64,000 nt of DNA from Opitutales bacterium (GTDB lineage: Bacteria > Verrucomicrobiota > Verrucomicrobiia > Opitutales > UBA2995), in NCBI GenBank assembly GCA_022824405.1, contig JAJDZZ010000036.1:1-64000 (forward strand), written 5' to 3'. Shown piece by piece: positions 49,897-57,552 of the stretch. Both the position numbers and the translations under genes were made by a program. The first letter of the stretch is position 1. Each line of letters opens with the position of its first letter. The notes below the pieces were generated by a model. That model worked only from the letters and a program-made list of their open reading frames with translations, ran no database searches and was not told where the DNA came from.

Positions 49897-50391
49897 ATGG
49901 AGTGGGAATTAAAACCTTTTGGTAAGAAATCTTCTGTTTCTGGCAATCCCTTTAACGATGGAGACACCATTCATTGTTTCCTCACTCGGGACCGGGAGGG
50001 AAATTTGTCCCGGCAGGATCTTCTGGGGGATGGCTCGGAACAATTGCCTCACGAGGATCGAATCCTAGGCCGTTGGACGCGAACATTCAAATCCGAACCC
50101 GATGTTCGGCAGGAGAACTTGAACTACCGGAAAACGCTGGAGGAATTGTTCTTCAGCTTCTTTGAGGCAACCGATGTGGCAGGGAGCGAAGAATTCGATG
50201 CCCTCAAACAGATCGTTTCTCTCATGCTTGAACGGAAACGCATCCTGCGCCGCGCCGGAACACCTTCCACCGGTGAGAGCCTGCGCTACCTGCACGTGAA
50301 ATCAAAATTGGAATTCGAAGTTCCCAACCGCGACATCACCCCCAATGTGATCATGCGGGTCCAAGAAAACCTCAATGCCTTGATTCGATGA
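49897..50391 (+). CDS. Hypothetical protein, 164 residues
   Basis: I do not recognise this protein. It has no signal peptide and no membrane segment. The N-terminal half (about 1-65) is polar with short beta-like stretches such as DTIHCFLTRDREGN and GRWTRTFK. The second half is helical and charged (LEELFFSFFEATD, DALKQIVSLMLERKRILRR) and then reads YLHVKSKLEFEVPNRDITPN. It looks cytoplasmic and regular in composition, like a conserved small protein. It shares a short divergent promoter region with the phosphatase gene. Confidence 0.7.
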   Translation: MEWELKPFGKKSSVSGNPFNDGDTIHCFLTRDREGNLSRQDLLGDGSEQLPHEDRILGRWTRTFKSEPDVRQENLNYRKTLEELFFSFFEATDVAGSEEFDALKQIVSLMLERKRILRRAGTPSTGESLRYLHVKSKLEFEVPNRDITPNVIMRVQENLNALIR

Positions 50392-50459
50392 ATTCAGGCA
50401 GGGGGCATGCCGTGAAAAAGTGATGCCTCGGGCTTGACCCCTTCATTGCCTCCCGGAGG

Positions 50460-51902
50460 TTAATCGGAATACCGTCGCCTCAGATAGGTGGGCGGTATTC
50501 CGAGTTCCTCCCTGTATTTCGCCACCGTTCTCCGGGCAATCCCGATCTCCTTTTCTTTCAATTTATTAACCACCACCTGATCGCTGAAAGGTTTGGCAGG
50601 ATCTTCGCCGTCAATAATCCGAGCCACCATTTCCTTTATGGTGGTATTGGATAGGGATTCACCATCGCCCGAGCTGTACCCAGGCGTAAAAAAGTATTTC
50701 AAAGGGAACAGACCATGGGGGGTTTTGATGTATTTTCCGGCTATTGCCCGACTCACTGTCGTTTCGTGGACCCCAACAGCTTCGGCCACTTCGATCATGG
50801 TGAGCGGGCGCAACTTGCCGAGCCCATCTTCAAAGAAGTCCTTTTGAAAAGTGAGGATGCAACGCGTAATTTTTTCGATGGTTTGTTGCCGTTGTTCAAT
50901 GGAATTGATGATGAACTTTCCCGATCGAATTTTCTCCTGGATGTATTCCTTCTCTTCTTTGCTCAGGTTCCCGCGGGCGATAATTTCCTTGCACACATTG
51001 CTGATGCGCAATCGCGGTATATACTCATTGTTCAGGGACACGGTCCAATACCCGTTGTCCTTTTCCACCGTTACATCCGGGGTAACGACGTGGTTGGTAT
51101 CCTCGCTGAACTTCCTTCCCGGGGAGGGATCGAGAGTGGCTATCCCTTCGATGGCCTCCTCTACCTCTCTCAGGCTGCTTCCGGTGCGCTTGGCGATTTC
51201 GGGAATTCGGCGGCGCGGGAGAAGGTTAAAATGATCCTGTACTATCTTTGCCGCCAAACTGTTCTTGCGGCCTCGTTGTTCAAGTTGAATCAAAAGACAG
51301 TCCCGCAGGTCTTCGGCTCCAATTCCCGGGGGATCGAGGGTCTTCAAGACGCGGTGGGCTTCTTCCAATTGACCCAGCGGTATTCGGGCCAGAAGGGAAA
51401 GCTCCAGCAAGGATGAGGTCAAGTATCCCCGATCGTCCAGACTCCCGATCAAAAACCCCATGGCTTCCATCTGATCCTCCTCCAGGTCGGACAGCTTGGC
51501 TTGGCCCATCAGGTGTTCCTGCAGGCTGACTCCGCTTACCAGACTGTTGAAAAAGTGCTGCCTCTTTTTGGAATCCTCCGAAGTATAAACCTGGTTGGAC
51601 CCCTCCCGGGCGAATTGTTCGCGCCAATCCCGATCCAACCGTTGCAGGGTCTCAAAATTCATTTCCCCGGGGGAGTCCGGCGGTGTGGCTTCTTCGTCAT
51701 TGCCCAGCGCGGATTCGAGGCTGGCGCCCTCCATGGGCAACTCTTCCAGAGCGGGATTGGTTTCCAACTCCCCGAGTATTTCGTTGCGCAAATCCAAGGT
51801 GGGGGCCTGCAGGATTTTAAGCGACTGCCGCAGTTGAGGCGCCAGAATCAGGGCTTGGGACTGCTTTTGGTCTTGCTGTAGGCCTTGCCAGGGTATCGCC
51901 AT
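50460..51902 (-). CDS. rpoN: RNA polymerase sigma-54 factor
   Basis: 480 residues, normal for RpoN. Region I (activator-responsive) is the Gln/Leu-rich N terminus (QQDQKQSQALILAPQLRQSLKILQ); region II is acidic; region III holds the core-binding and DNA-binding domains, with the helix-turn-helix in TMIEVAEAVGVHETTVSRAIAGKYI. The RpoN box ARRTVAKYREELGI lies near the C terminus and reads the -24 element. Activators of the NtrC type are needed; one is at 60379 in this window. Confidence 0.96.
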   Translation of the reverse strand: MAIPWQGLQQDQKQSQALILAPQLRQSLKILQAPTLDLRNEILGELETNPALEELPMEGASLESALGNDEEATPPDSPGEMNFETLQRLDRDWREQFAREGSNQVYTSEDSKKRQHFFNSLVSGVSLQEHLMGQAKLSDLEEDQMEAMGFLIGSLDDRGYLTSSLLELSLLARIPLGQLEEAHRVLKTLDPPGIGAEDLRDCLLIQLEQRGRKNSLAAKIVQDHFNLLPRRRIPEIAKRTGSSLREVEEAIEGIATLDPSPGRKFSEDTNHVVTPDVTVEKDNGYWTVSLNNEYIPRLRISNVCKEIIARGNLSKEEKEYIQEKIRSGKFIINSIEQRQQTIEKITRCILTFQKDFFEDGLGKLRPLTMIEVAEAVGVHETTVSRAIAGKYIKTPHGLFPLKYFFTPGYSSGDGESLSNTTIKEMVARIIDGEDPAKPFSDQVVVNKLKEKEIGIARRTVAKYREELGIPPTYLRRRYSD

Positions 51903-52046
51903 GAATGAAAACTAGATAGCATTGTTGCAACCTTTTCAAGCGCCTATTTGAGAAGGAGGGGGCGTTGCGAATCGAACCCGAGGGGTGGGGCAAAAAATCA
52001 GACCGGTGAAGTTGACTTTTTTGCCGTTTGGCTCATGGATGTTGGC

Positions 52047-52364
52047 ATGATTTCAATAACTGAATCTGCCGCAAGTCGGATTGCCGCCTTGCACGATAAC
52101 GAGAACGATCCCGACAAGATGCTCCGCATATTCGTGGATGCCGGCGGTTGCTCCGGCTTGGAATACGGCATGGGTTTCGATCAAGCCAAAGAAGGGGACC
52201 AAGTGCTCCGGAATGGGGGCGTCTCCTTTATCATCGACGAAACGAGCCTGGCTCACCTGGACGGATCGGTGGTTGATTTTGACGACGGACTACACGGCAA
52301 AGGGTTCGAGATTACCAATCCAAATGCCAAGACCACCTGCGGATGCGGTCGATCTTTCAGTTGA
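52047..52364 (+). CDS. HesB/IscA/ErpA-family iron-sulfur carrier
   Basis: 105 residues from the ATG at 52047 (ATG at 52035 gives four more). The family opening MISITESAASRIAAL and the three cluster-binding cysteines, in AGGCSGLEYG and in the C-terminal TTCGCGRSFS, are present. It delivers iron-sulfur clusters to target proteins. There are no isc or suf genes around it, so it is an orphan carrier. Confidence 0.9.
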   Translation: MISITESAASRIAALHDNENDPDKMLRIFVDAGGCSGLEYGMGFDQAKEGDQVLRNGGVSFIIDETSLAHLDGSVVDFDDGLHGKGFEITNPNAKTTCGCGRSFS

Positions 52365-52383
52365 CCCGGGGAACTCCCGGACC

Positions 52384-53565
52384 TCAAAAAACCACTTCCG
52401 GATCGCAGGGGGCTCCGTAATCCACCCCGGGAATTCCGAAACCGAAGAGTTTTAAAAACTCCTTCTTGTAACCGGCATAATCGGTAATCTCCTTGAGATT
52501 TTCATTGGTCGCCTGTTTCCATAACTTGGCCACGGCATTCTGGACTTCCGGTTTCATTTCCCAGTCATCGATGCGGATCCGGCCCGCTTCATCGAGGTTG
52601 GCCGAGGAATCGTTATAAAGTTGGGTGGCGTAAAGGCGGTAAAGCTGTTCTATGCAGCCCTCGTGAAGCCCTCTTTCCTTCATGACTCTAAAAAGAATGG
52701 AAATGTAAAGGGGAACAATGGGGATGGCGGCGCTGGCCTGCGTCACGACGGCTTTGTTCACACTGATAAATGCCATTCCGCCATTGGATCTCAACGACGC
52801 GTCAATCCGTTGGCAGACCTTGGCCAGATCGTGCTTGGCCCGTCCTATTGTGCCCCACTTGTAAATAGGCCAAGTCTGTTCAGGGCCCACATAGGAAAAC
52901 GCGACCGACCGGCAGCCTTCCTCCAACAGACCGGCTTCACCCAATCGGTTCATCCACATTTCCCAATCCTCGCCCCCCATAACGGCCACCGTATCGCCAA
53001 TGTCCCGTTTTGAGGCCGGCGGAAGGTGTATTTCCTTGATAATTCCTCTATCGGTATCGATGGTCGGCCCCGAAAAGGATTCTCCAATGGGCTTGAGAAC
53101 GGACTTGTGGAGAACCCCCGTTTCGGGATGTTCCCGCCTCGGAGCAGCCAAGCTGTAGATAACGAGGTCGACCGGGCCAACTTCGTCTTTCAGGACCCGA
53201 ATCACCCGGTCCTTGACCGGCTTGGAAAATGCGTCCCCATTGATGCTTTTGGCATACAGGCCCTCCCGACGGGCTTTTCTCTCAAATGCAGCGGAGTTAT
53301 ACCAGCCTGCCGAGGCACACCTTCCATTGGTGGAGGGACGTTCAAAAAAAACACCCACAGTGGCCGCCTTTCCCCCAAAGCCAGCGGCAATCCTTGCCGC
53401 TAAACCGTAACCCGTGGAAGCGCCGATCACCAATACTTTCCTGGGACCGTTTCGCAACGGCGCCCGGCTTCTTATGAAATCAATTTGCTCCTGCACGTTG
53501 GCCGCGCAACCTTTCGGATGGGCCGTAATGCAAATAAATCCACGGACTTTGGGTTTTATGATCAT
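52384..53565 (-). CDS. fabV: Enoyl-ACP reductase FabV
   Basis: Performs the last step of each fatty-acid elongation cycle with NADH, in place of FabI. 393 residues from the ATG at 53565, the canonical MIIKPKVRGFICITAHP; a TTG at 53574 adds three residues. The nucleotide-binding motif is GASTGYGLAARIAAG, and the catalytic Tyr-x8-Lys of FabV is in IYKWGTIGRAKHDL. GVDYGAPCDPEV at the C terminus is also typical. FabV enzymes are naturally resistant to triclosan. The gene is convergent with the IscA-like gene. Confidence 0.95.
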   Translation of the reverse strand: MIIKPKVRGFICITAHPKGCAANVQEQIDFIRSRAPLRNGPRKVLVIGASTGYGLAARIAAGFGGKAATVGVFFERPSTNGRCASAGWYNSAAFERKARREGLYAKSINGDAFSKPVKDRVIRVLKDEVGPVDLVIYSLAAPRREHPETGVLHKSVLKPIGESFSGPTIDTDRGIIKEIHLPPASKRDIGDTVAVMGGEDWEMWMNRLGEAGLLEEGCRSVAFSYVGPEQTWPIYKWGTIGRAKHDLAKVCQRIDASLRSNGGMAFISVNKAVVTQASAAIPIVPLYISILFRVMKERGLHEGCIEQLYRLYATQLYNDSSANLDEAGRIRIDDWEMKPEVQNAVAKLWKQATNENLKEITDYAGYKKEFLKLFGFGIPGVDYGAPCDPEVVF

Positions 53566-53763
53566 GATGGCCAATACAAAATCGTTCTTCCGGAAAGAGT
53601 CAGGTTTCTACACCCCCAGGTTTCCGGTCAGCAAGAAGGAAATTTTTCGACTTCCATCGGGATTTAGCGGAGGGCGTTGACGCGGTGACGGGATCAATAG
53701 GCGATCCGAGCCAGACGGAAAGAGAAAAATTTCCCAGCAAGGGAACCTGGAGTGAGAAAAAAT

Positions 53764-53792
53764 TTGACAGCCCTCGAAGCAACGTGGATTAT
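53764..53792 (+). promoter_or_regulatory. Candidate sigma-70-type promoter for the 75-residue membrane protein
   Basis: TTGACA at 53764-53769, a perfect -35 hexamer, is followed after exactly 17 bases by GATTAT at 53787-53792 (4 of 6 matches to TATAAT). It is 80 bases before the ATG at 53872, giving a leader of about 70 bases. The rest of 53566-53763 shows nothing I can name. Confidence 0.5.
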
Positions 53793-53871
53793 TAGGTCCT
53801 TTAATGTCGACGAACACCTTAGCTTCTAGGTTTGATTGAGCTTGGAGGCTAACTAATCAGCAAAACATATC

Positions 53872-54099
53872 ATGGAAAATATAATCGAAACAGCCGTTAA
53901 GTGGATCAAGAAACTAACAGAAGCAGGTATCGCCCTCATAGCTTTGGCCATTGTCGTCCAAGTTATTTTTGGCGTGGATGCCGCTTTTGTGCCCGGTAAT
54001 GTAATTGGCACTATCACCAGTCTCATCGGACAACTTGGTTCTGAGGGTCTGGTTGGTTTGGCAGCCCTAGCTGTCATCTACGCTATTTTCAAGCGTTAG
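53872..54099 (+). CDS. Small two-helix membrane protein (75 residues), unknown
   Basis: An amphipathic N terminus (MENIIETAVKWIKKL) is followed by AGIALIALAIVVQVIFGV, a short loop with a Pro-Gly turn, a second weakly hydrophobic stretch and a final GLVGLAALAVIYAIFKR. The pattern of two helices with a basic end could suit a pore-forming, holin-like or VirB2-like peptide, but I recognise no family. It stands alone with its own promoter and leader. A GGAGG motif is present about 22 bases before the ATG, too far for normal use. Confidence 0.65.
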   Translation: MENIIETAVKWIKKLTEAGIALIALAIVVQVIFGVDAAFVPGNVIGTITSLIGQLGSEGLVGLAALAVIYAIFKR

Positions 54100-54542
54100 A
54101 TTGACGGGATATATTCGGTTTTTTCCGGCCGGGCGAATCGGAGCAATGCCCTGTTCTCTCGGTCAGGAATTAGTTGATCGCCTGGCAGTCTTAATCCGGT
54201 CTCGCAAGATTTCCGTCTGAGGCCTTCGCGACTCGTCGCAAGGTTTATCTACTCGGGAAAGGATATTACGGGAACGGATCGGCTGCCCGGTGATGCATGT
54301 CCCCGGAGGGATAAAAAGTTAGGTTTTCACAGGGACTGACTCAAGGCATTGAAAACCGGTGGAGTCGCTTCTGCCGATCTTCGATGATCTTGGGATCCAG
54401 CCCCCGAGGTGTCATTTAACTTTTCAGGGATCCCATAGGAAAAAGGGTAGGGTTGATCCGGTCTTCTATTCCGGATCGGCGACCTTTGGAATCTATCCCC
54501 CGACAACTTGGCGACCGCCAAGCAAGAAATTCCTGGGTGGGT
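54100..54542. other. Intergenic region, nothing identified
   Basis: Between the 75-residue membrane protein gene and the 3' end of the tRNA gene. Short open frames are present on both strands but none has a recognisable domain, start signal or signal peptide. I saw no clear terminator, repeat or RNA gene here. Confidence 0.5.
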
Positions 54543-54617
54543 TGGTGCCAGAGGGCAGAGTTGAACTGCCGACCAAGAGCTTATGAGTCTCCTGCTCTAC
54601 CACTGAGCTACTCTGGC
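54543..54617 (-). tRNA. tRNA with CAU anticodon (Met elongator or Ile2)
   Basis: Complete cloverleaf on the minus strand with encoded CCA: acceptor GCCAGAG/CTCTGGC, D arm GCTC-AGTGGTA-GAGC, anticodon loop CTCATAA with CAT at 54583-54585, T arm GGCAG-TTCAACT-CTGCC and discriminator A. The initiator-type GGG/CCC anticodon stem is absent, so this is not the initiator. The anticodon stem GGAGA/GCTCT has an A-G mismatch at its loop end. The sequence around the anticodon is very like E. coli tRNA-Ile2 (which has lysidine), but elongator Met in some phyla is alike. tilS is not in the window. Confidence 0.92.
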
Positions 54618-54813
54618 ATCTTTAAATGGGGATAAAAGCAGTTATCCACCTTAAACAAAACACTGCAAGCCAAATGCAGGGGCCGAAGCGGCGCTTTTCC
54701 TGACGGCGTTGCAACCAGTCGACCTGCATTTTTCTCTGCTGGAAGGACTCGACATCCCAATCTCAAAATGCCGGTCAGCGCCACCGTCCGGCCATTCTTA
54801 TGGTAATAATTCG

Positions 54814-54844
54814 TTGACAGTCCGCCTCGTTTGAGAATTAGAAT
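54814..54844 (+). promoter_or_regulatory. Candidate promoter of the first TonB receptor
   Basis: TTGACA at 54814-54819 and TAGAAT at 54839-54844, spacer 19 bases, ending 17 bases before the ATG at 54861. The spacer is longer than ideal and ATTAGA two bases upstream is an alternative -10. The region from the tRNA to this point is otherwise featureless. Confidence 0.4.
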
Positions 54845-54860
54845 TAGAATTTAACCACTC

Positions 54861-57380
54861 ATGAAAATATCCTTACGCTTATCCTGCTTCCTTCTCCTTC
54901 CCTCCCTGATCGTTTCCCAATTAGTGGCTCAGGAATTGGAGTCCGAGGAAGACATCTACGAACTCGAAGAATTGGTCGTGGTGGGTTCCCGCCATCATGC
55001 CCGCTCTGCGGCCGAATCCCCGGTTCCGGTGGAGGTGATTCCCCAAGATGATTTTCTCAACCAGGGATACACCGACATGGACTCCATGTTATCACTCGTC
55101 ATCCCGGCCTACAACGTTAACGAACAGCCGGTCAGCGGCAGCCCGTCGCTGGTTCGTCCGGCCTATATGCGTGGGTTGCCCGGGGATTCCACCCTGGTCA
55201 TGGTCAACGGCAAACGGCGTCATCGCGCATCGGTAATCAATATCTTTGGCGCCGGTGTTACGGACGGTTCCCACAGCTCCGACCTGGCCGCCATTCCCGC
55301 CATAGCGCTCAAGCGGGTGGAAGTGCTTTGCGATGGCGCCTCCGCTCAATACGGCACCGACGCAATTGCAGGGGTGATCAACTTCGTATTGAAAGACGAT
55401 CCTTCCGGCAGCATCTGGGAAACCCGCTGGGGGCAATATTACCAGGGGGACGGCGCAACTTTAACCTTTGCCGCCAACGCCGGAGTGCCATTGCTCGAAT
55501 CGGGTTTCGCGAACTTCAGTTTCGAATACACCAAAGTCGACCCGACCAGCCGCAGCGTTCAGCACACCGCCGTCCAGGCTCTTATCGACAAGGGGGAAGA
55601 GCTGAAAGGAAAACGTGCCTCGGGCGCCCAGCTCACCCCCGAGGAAGAATGGGATATCCTGACCGGGGACAACGTGCCACGGCCCGCCCAGCACTGGGGG
55701 GTTCCGCAGCTTCATTACAATTATAAATTTTTTGGCAATATCGGTTTCGATCTGGGCGAGGGGCAATTCTACCTCTTTACCAACTGGGCGCAACGCAAGA
55801 TGTATCAGGGTTTCTGGTATCGCTACCCCTCGGGAGGGCGGTTTTTTCCTACCGTGGCCATGTTGGACGATGGCAGTGTCTTTGATTCCAGAAATATTTT
55901 TCCCGGTGGATTTACCCCGGATTTCGGGGGAGTGGCAACGGATATGAGCCTGGTTTCCGGCATTCGGGGAGAATGGGAGAACGGCTGGTCTTACGATTTC
56001 AGCGGCGGGATAGGGCAACATGAAACCGATTTCAGCATCTGGAACACGGTGAACCCCCAGCTCATCCACCTGAAGGAAAACATTCCCACCTTCTACAAGC
56101 CCGGCGGCTACACGGAAAGGGACTACATCTTCAATTTCGATCTTACCCGGTCCGTCCATTTGGATGGCATGTATTCCCCGCTCAATGTTGCCACGGGTCT
56201 CGAATATCGCGTAGAACGATACGAGATCGTAGCGGGTGAACCCAATTCCTGGTTCGATCACTCCGGCGACCCGAATCCTCCACTGGTCAATTGGAGAAAA
56301 TTCGGCATCGGTTCCGACGGTTTCCCGGGCTTTAACCGGGAGTTTGCCGGAGCAGCCGACCGAGGCGCCTACTCCGCCTACTTCGACCTCGAAACGGATG
56401 TGAGCGAAGATGTCCTGGTCGGGCTGGCGGCCAGGTATGAGGATTATGAAGATTTCGGAGACACCCTCAACGGCAAGCTGACCACCCGCTGGCAATTGGC
56501 CGACGGTTTTGCCTGGCGCGGATCGGTCAGCACCGGGTTTCGGGCGCCGACGGTAGGCCAGGCCAACCTCGTCGACGTAACATCGGCCTTTGACGACGAT
56601 GGCAATCTGGTCAACAACGCCACCTTGCCTCCGACCCACCCGGCATCTGCAGCATTGGGGGCCGAGCCCCTCGAGCCGGAAACCGCCCTCAACTTTACCG
56701 GAGGCCCCGTTTTCAATATCGGCGACGTCGGCTTCACTGTAGACTACTACCGCATTGAGATGCAGGACCGCATCTCGCTCACTCGGCAGGCCGATTTGAC
56801 CGAGGAGCAAAGAACCCAATTGATAGCTCAGGGCGCGCCGGGCGCCGCTGCCATCAGGACGGTGCGTTACTTTGCCAACGACTTCGACACCTCCACGCAG
56901 GGAATCGATTTCGTGGCCGATTACAACACCGATCGATTTGGGGGTGAGACCAATTTCACTTTATCGGCCATTTGGAACGATACTTCTGTGGAAAGTGTTA
57001 CCTCCAGCGGTATCGATACCAAGCGCATCAACCAGATCGAGCGCAATCTGCCGGAATTCCGCGGCATTCTGACCGCCCAACATGGGTGGGGGCCTTGGGA
57101 CATCCTGGCCCGGATCCGCTACTATGACAAATTTCTGGAGTACCATGCGGATTGGGTCGGTTGGCCCATAGAAGCTGGAAACCGCACCTTGATGGATGCG
57201 GAACTCGGATACAAATTAAAGGGAGGCATCCGTCTGGTGCTGGGAGCGCAAAACCTCTTCGATACCTATCCTACGGAAAACCCGCACGCCAGATCCTCCG
57301 GCGCCAGGTACCCCGATTCCTCCCCCTATGGCTTCAGCGGGGGGTTCTACTACTTCAAAGTAAGTTGGGGCCGTCCATGA
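54861..57380 (+). CDS. TonB-dependent receptor (paralogue 1)
   Basis: 839 residues. A signal peptide ends near LVAQELES and is followed by the TonB-box-like EELVVVGSR. The plug domain has LVRPAYMRGLPGDSTLVMVNGKRR and VEVLCDGASAQYGTDAIAG; the family normally has Arg instead of the Cys in VEVL(C)DGAS. The barrel region continues to a C-terminal strand with YYFKVSWGRP. The substrate is unknown. The closest relative is the next gene, 172 bases downstream, so the two likely arose by duplication. There is no SusD-like gene nearby, so a glycan-uptake role is unlikely. Confidence 0.9.
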   Translation: MKISLRLSCFLLLPSLIVSQLVAQELESEEDIYELEELVVVGSRHHARSAAESPVPVEVIPQDDFLNQGYTDMDSMLSLVIPAYNVNEQPVSGSPSLVRPAYMRGLPGDSTLVMVNGKRRHRASVINIFGAGVTDGSHSSDLAAIPAIALKRVEVLCDGASAQYGTDAIAGVINFVLKDDPSGSIWETRWGQYYQGDGATLTFAANAGVPLLESGFANFSFEYTKVDPTSRSVQHTAVQALIDKGEELKGKRASGAQLTPEEEWDILTGDNVPRPAQHWGVPQLHYNYKFFGNIGFDLGEGQFYLFTNWAQRKMYQGFWYRYPSGGRFFPTVAMLDDGSVFDSRNIFPGGFTPDFGGVATDMSLVSGIRGEWENGWSYDFSGGIGQHETDFSIWNTVNPQLIHLKENIPTFYKPGGYTERDYIFNFDLTRSVHLDGMYSPLNVATGLEYRVERYEIVAGEPNSWFDHSGDPNPPLVNWRKFGIGSDGFPGFNREFAGAADRGAYSAYFDLETDVSEDVLVGLAARYEDYEDFGDTLNGKLTTRWQLADGFAWRGSVSTGFRAPTVGQANLVDVTSAFDDDGNLVNNATLPPTHPASAALGAEPLEPETALNFTGGPVFNIGDVGFTVDYYRIEMQDRISLTRQADLTEEQRTQLIAQGAPGAAAIRTVRYFANDFDTSTQGIDFVADYNTDRFGGETNFTLSAIWNDTSVESVTSSGIDTKRINQIERNLPEFRGILTAQHGWGPWDILARIRYYDKFLEYHADWVGWPIEAGNRTLMDAELGYKLKGGIRLVLGAQNLFDTYPTENPHARSSGARYPDSSPYGFSGGFYYFKVSWGRP

Positions 57381-57552
57381 CCCGGCTCGAATCTCAACCA
57401 TGGCCTGCCCTCTGCGGTCTCATTTCGTATCGTTAAATACTGAACTGGAGCGAAAAATTCAGGAAATATTTGGCGTTAAGACTTGATTCCCTCTATTATA
57501 GGTGAAATAAAATTTCAACCAACTACCTGTTAACAATAAAATAAAAAATACC

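Noticed and set aside
51960-52000. 'gcgaatcgaacccgag', which looks like the T arm of a tRNA on the minus strand
   Set aside because: The flanking bases do not pair into a T stem and no D arm, anticodon arm or acceptor stem can be drawn.
55461-56819. A 452-codon open frame on the minus strand
   Set aside because: Antisense to the first TonB receptor, which has a signal peptide, plug and barrel motifs. The shadow has none.
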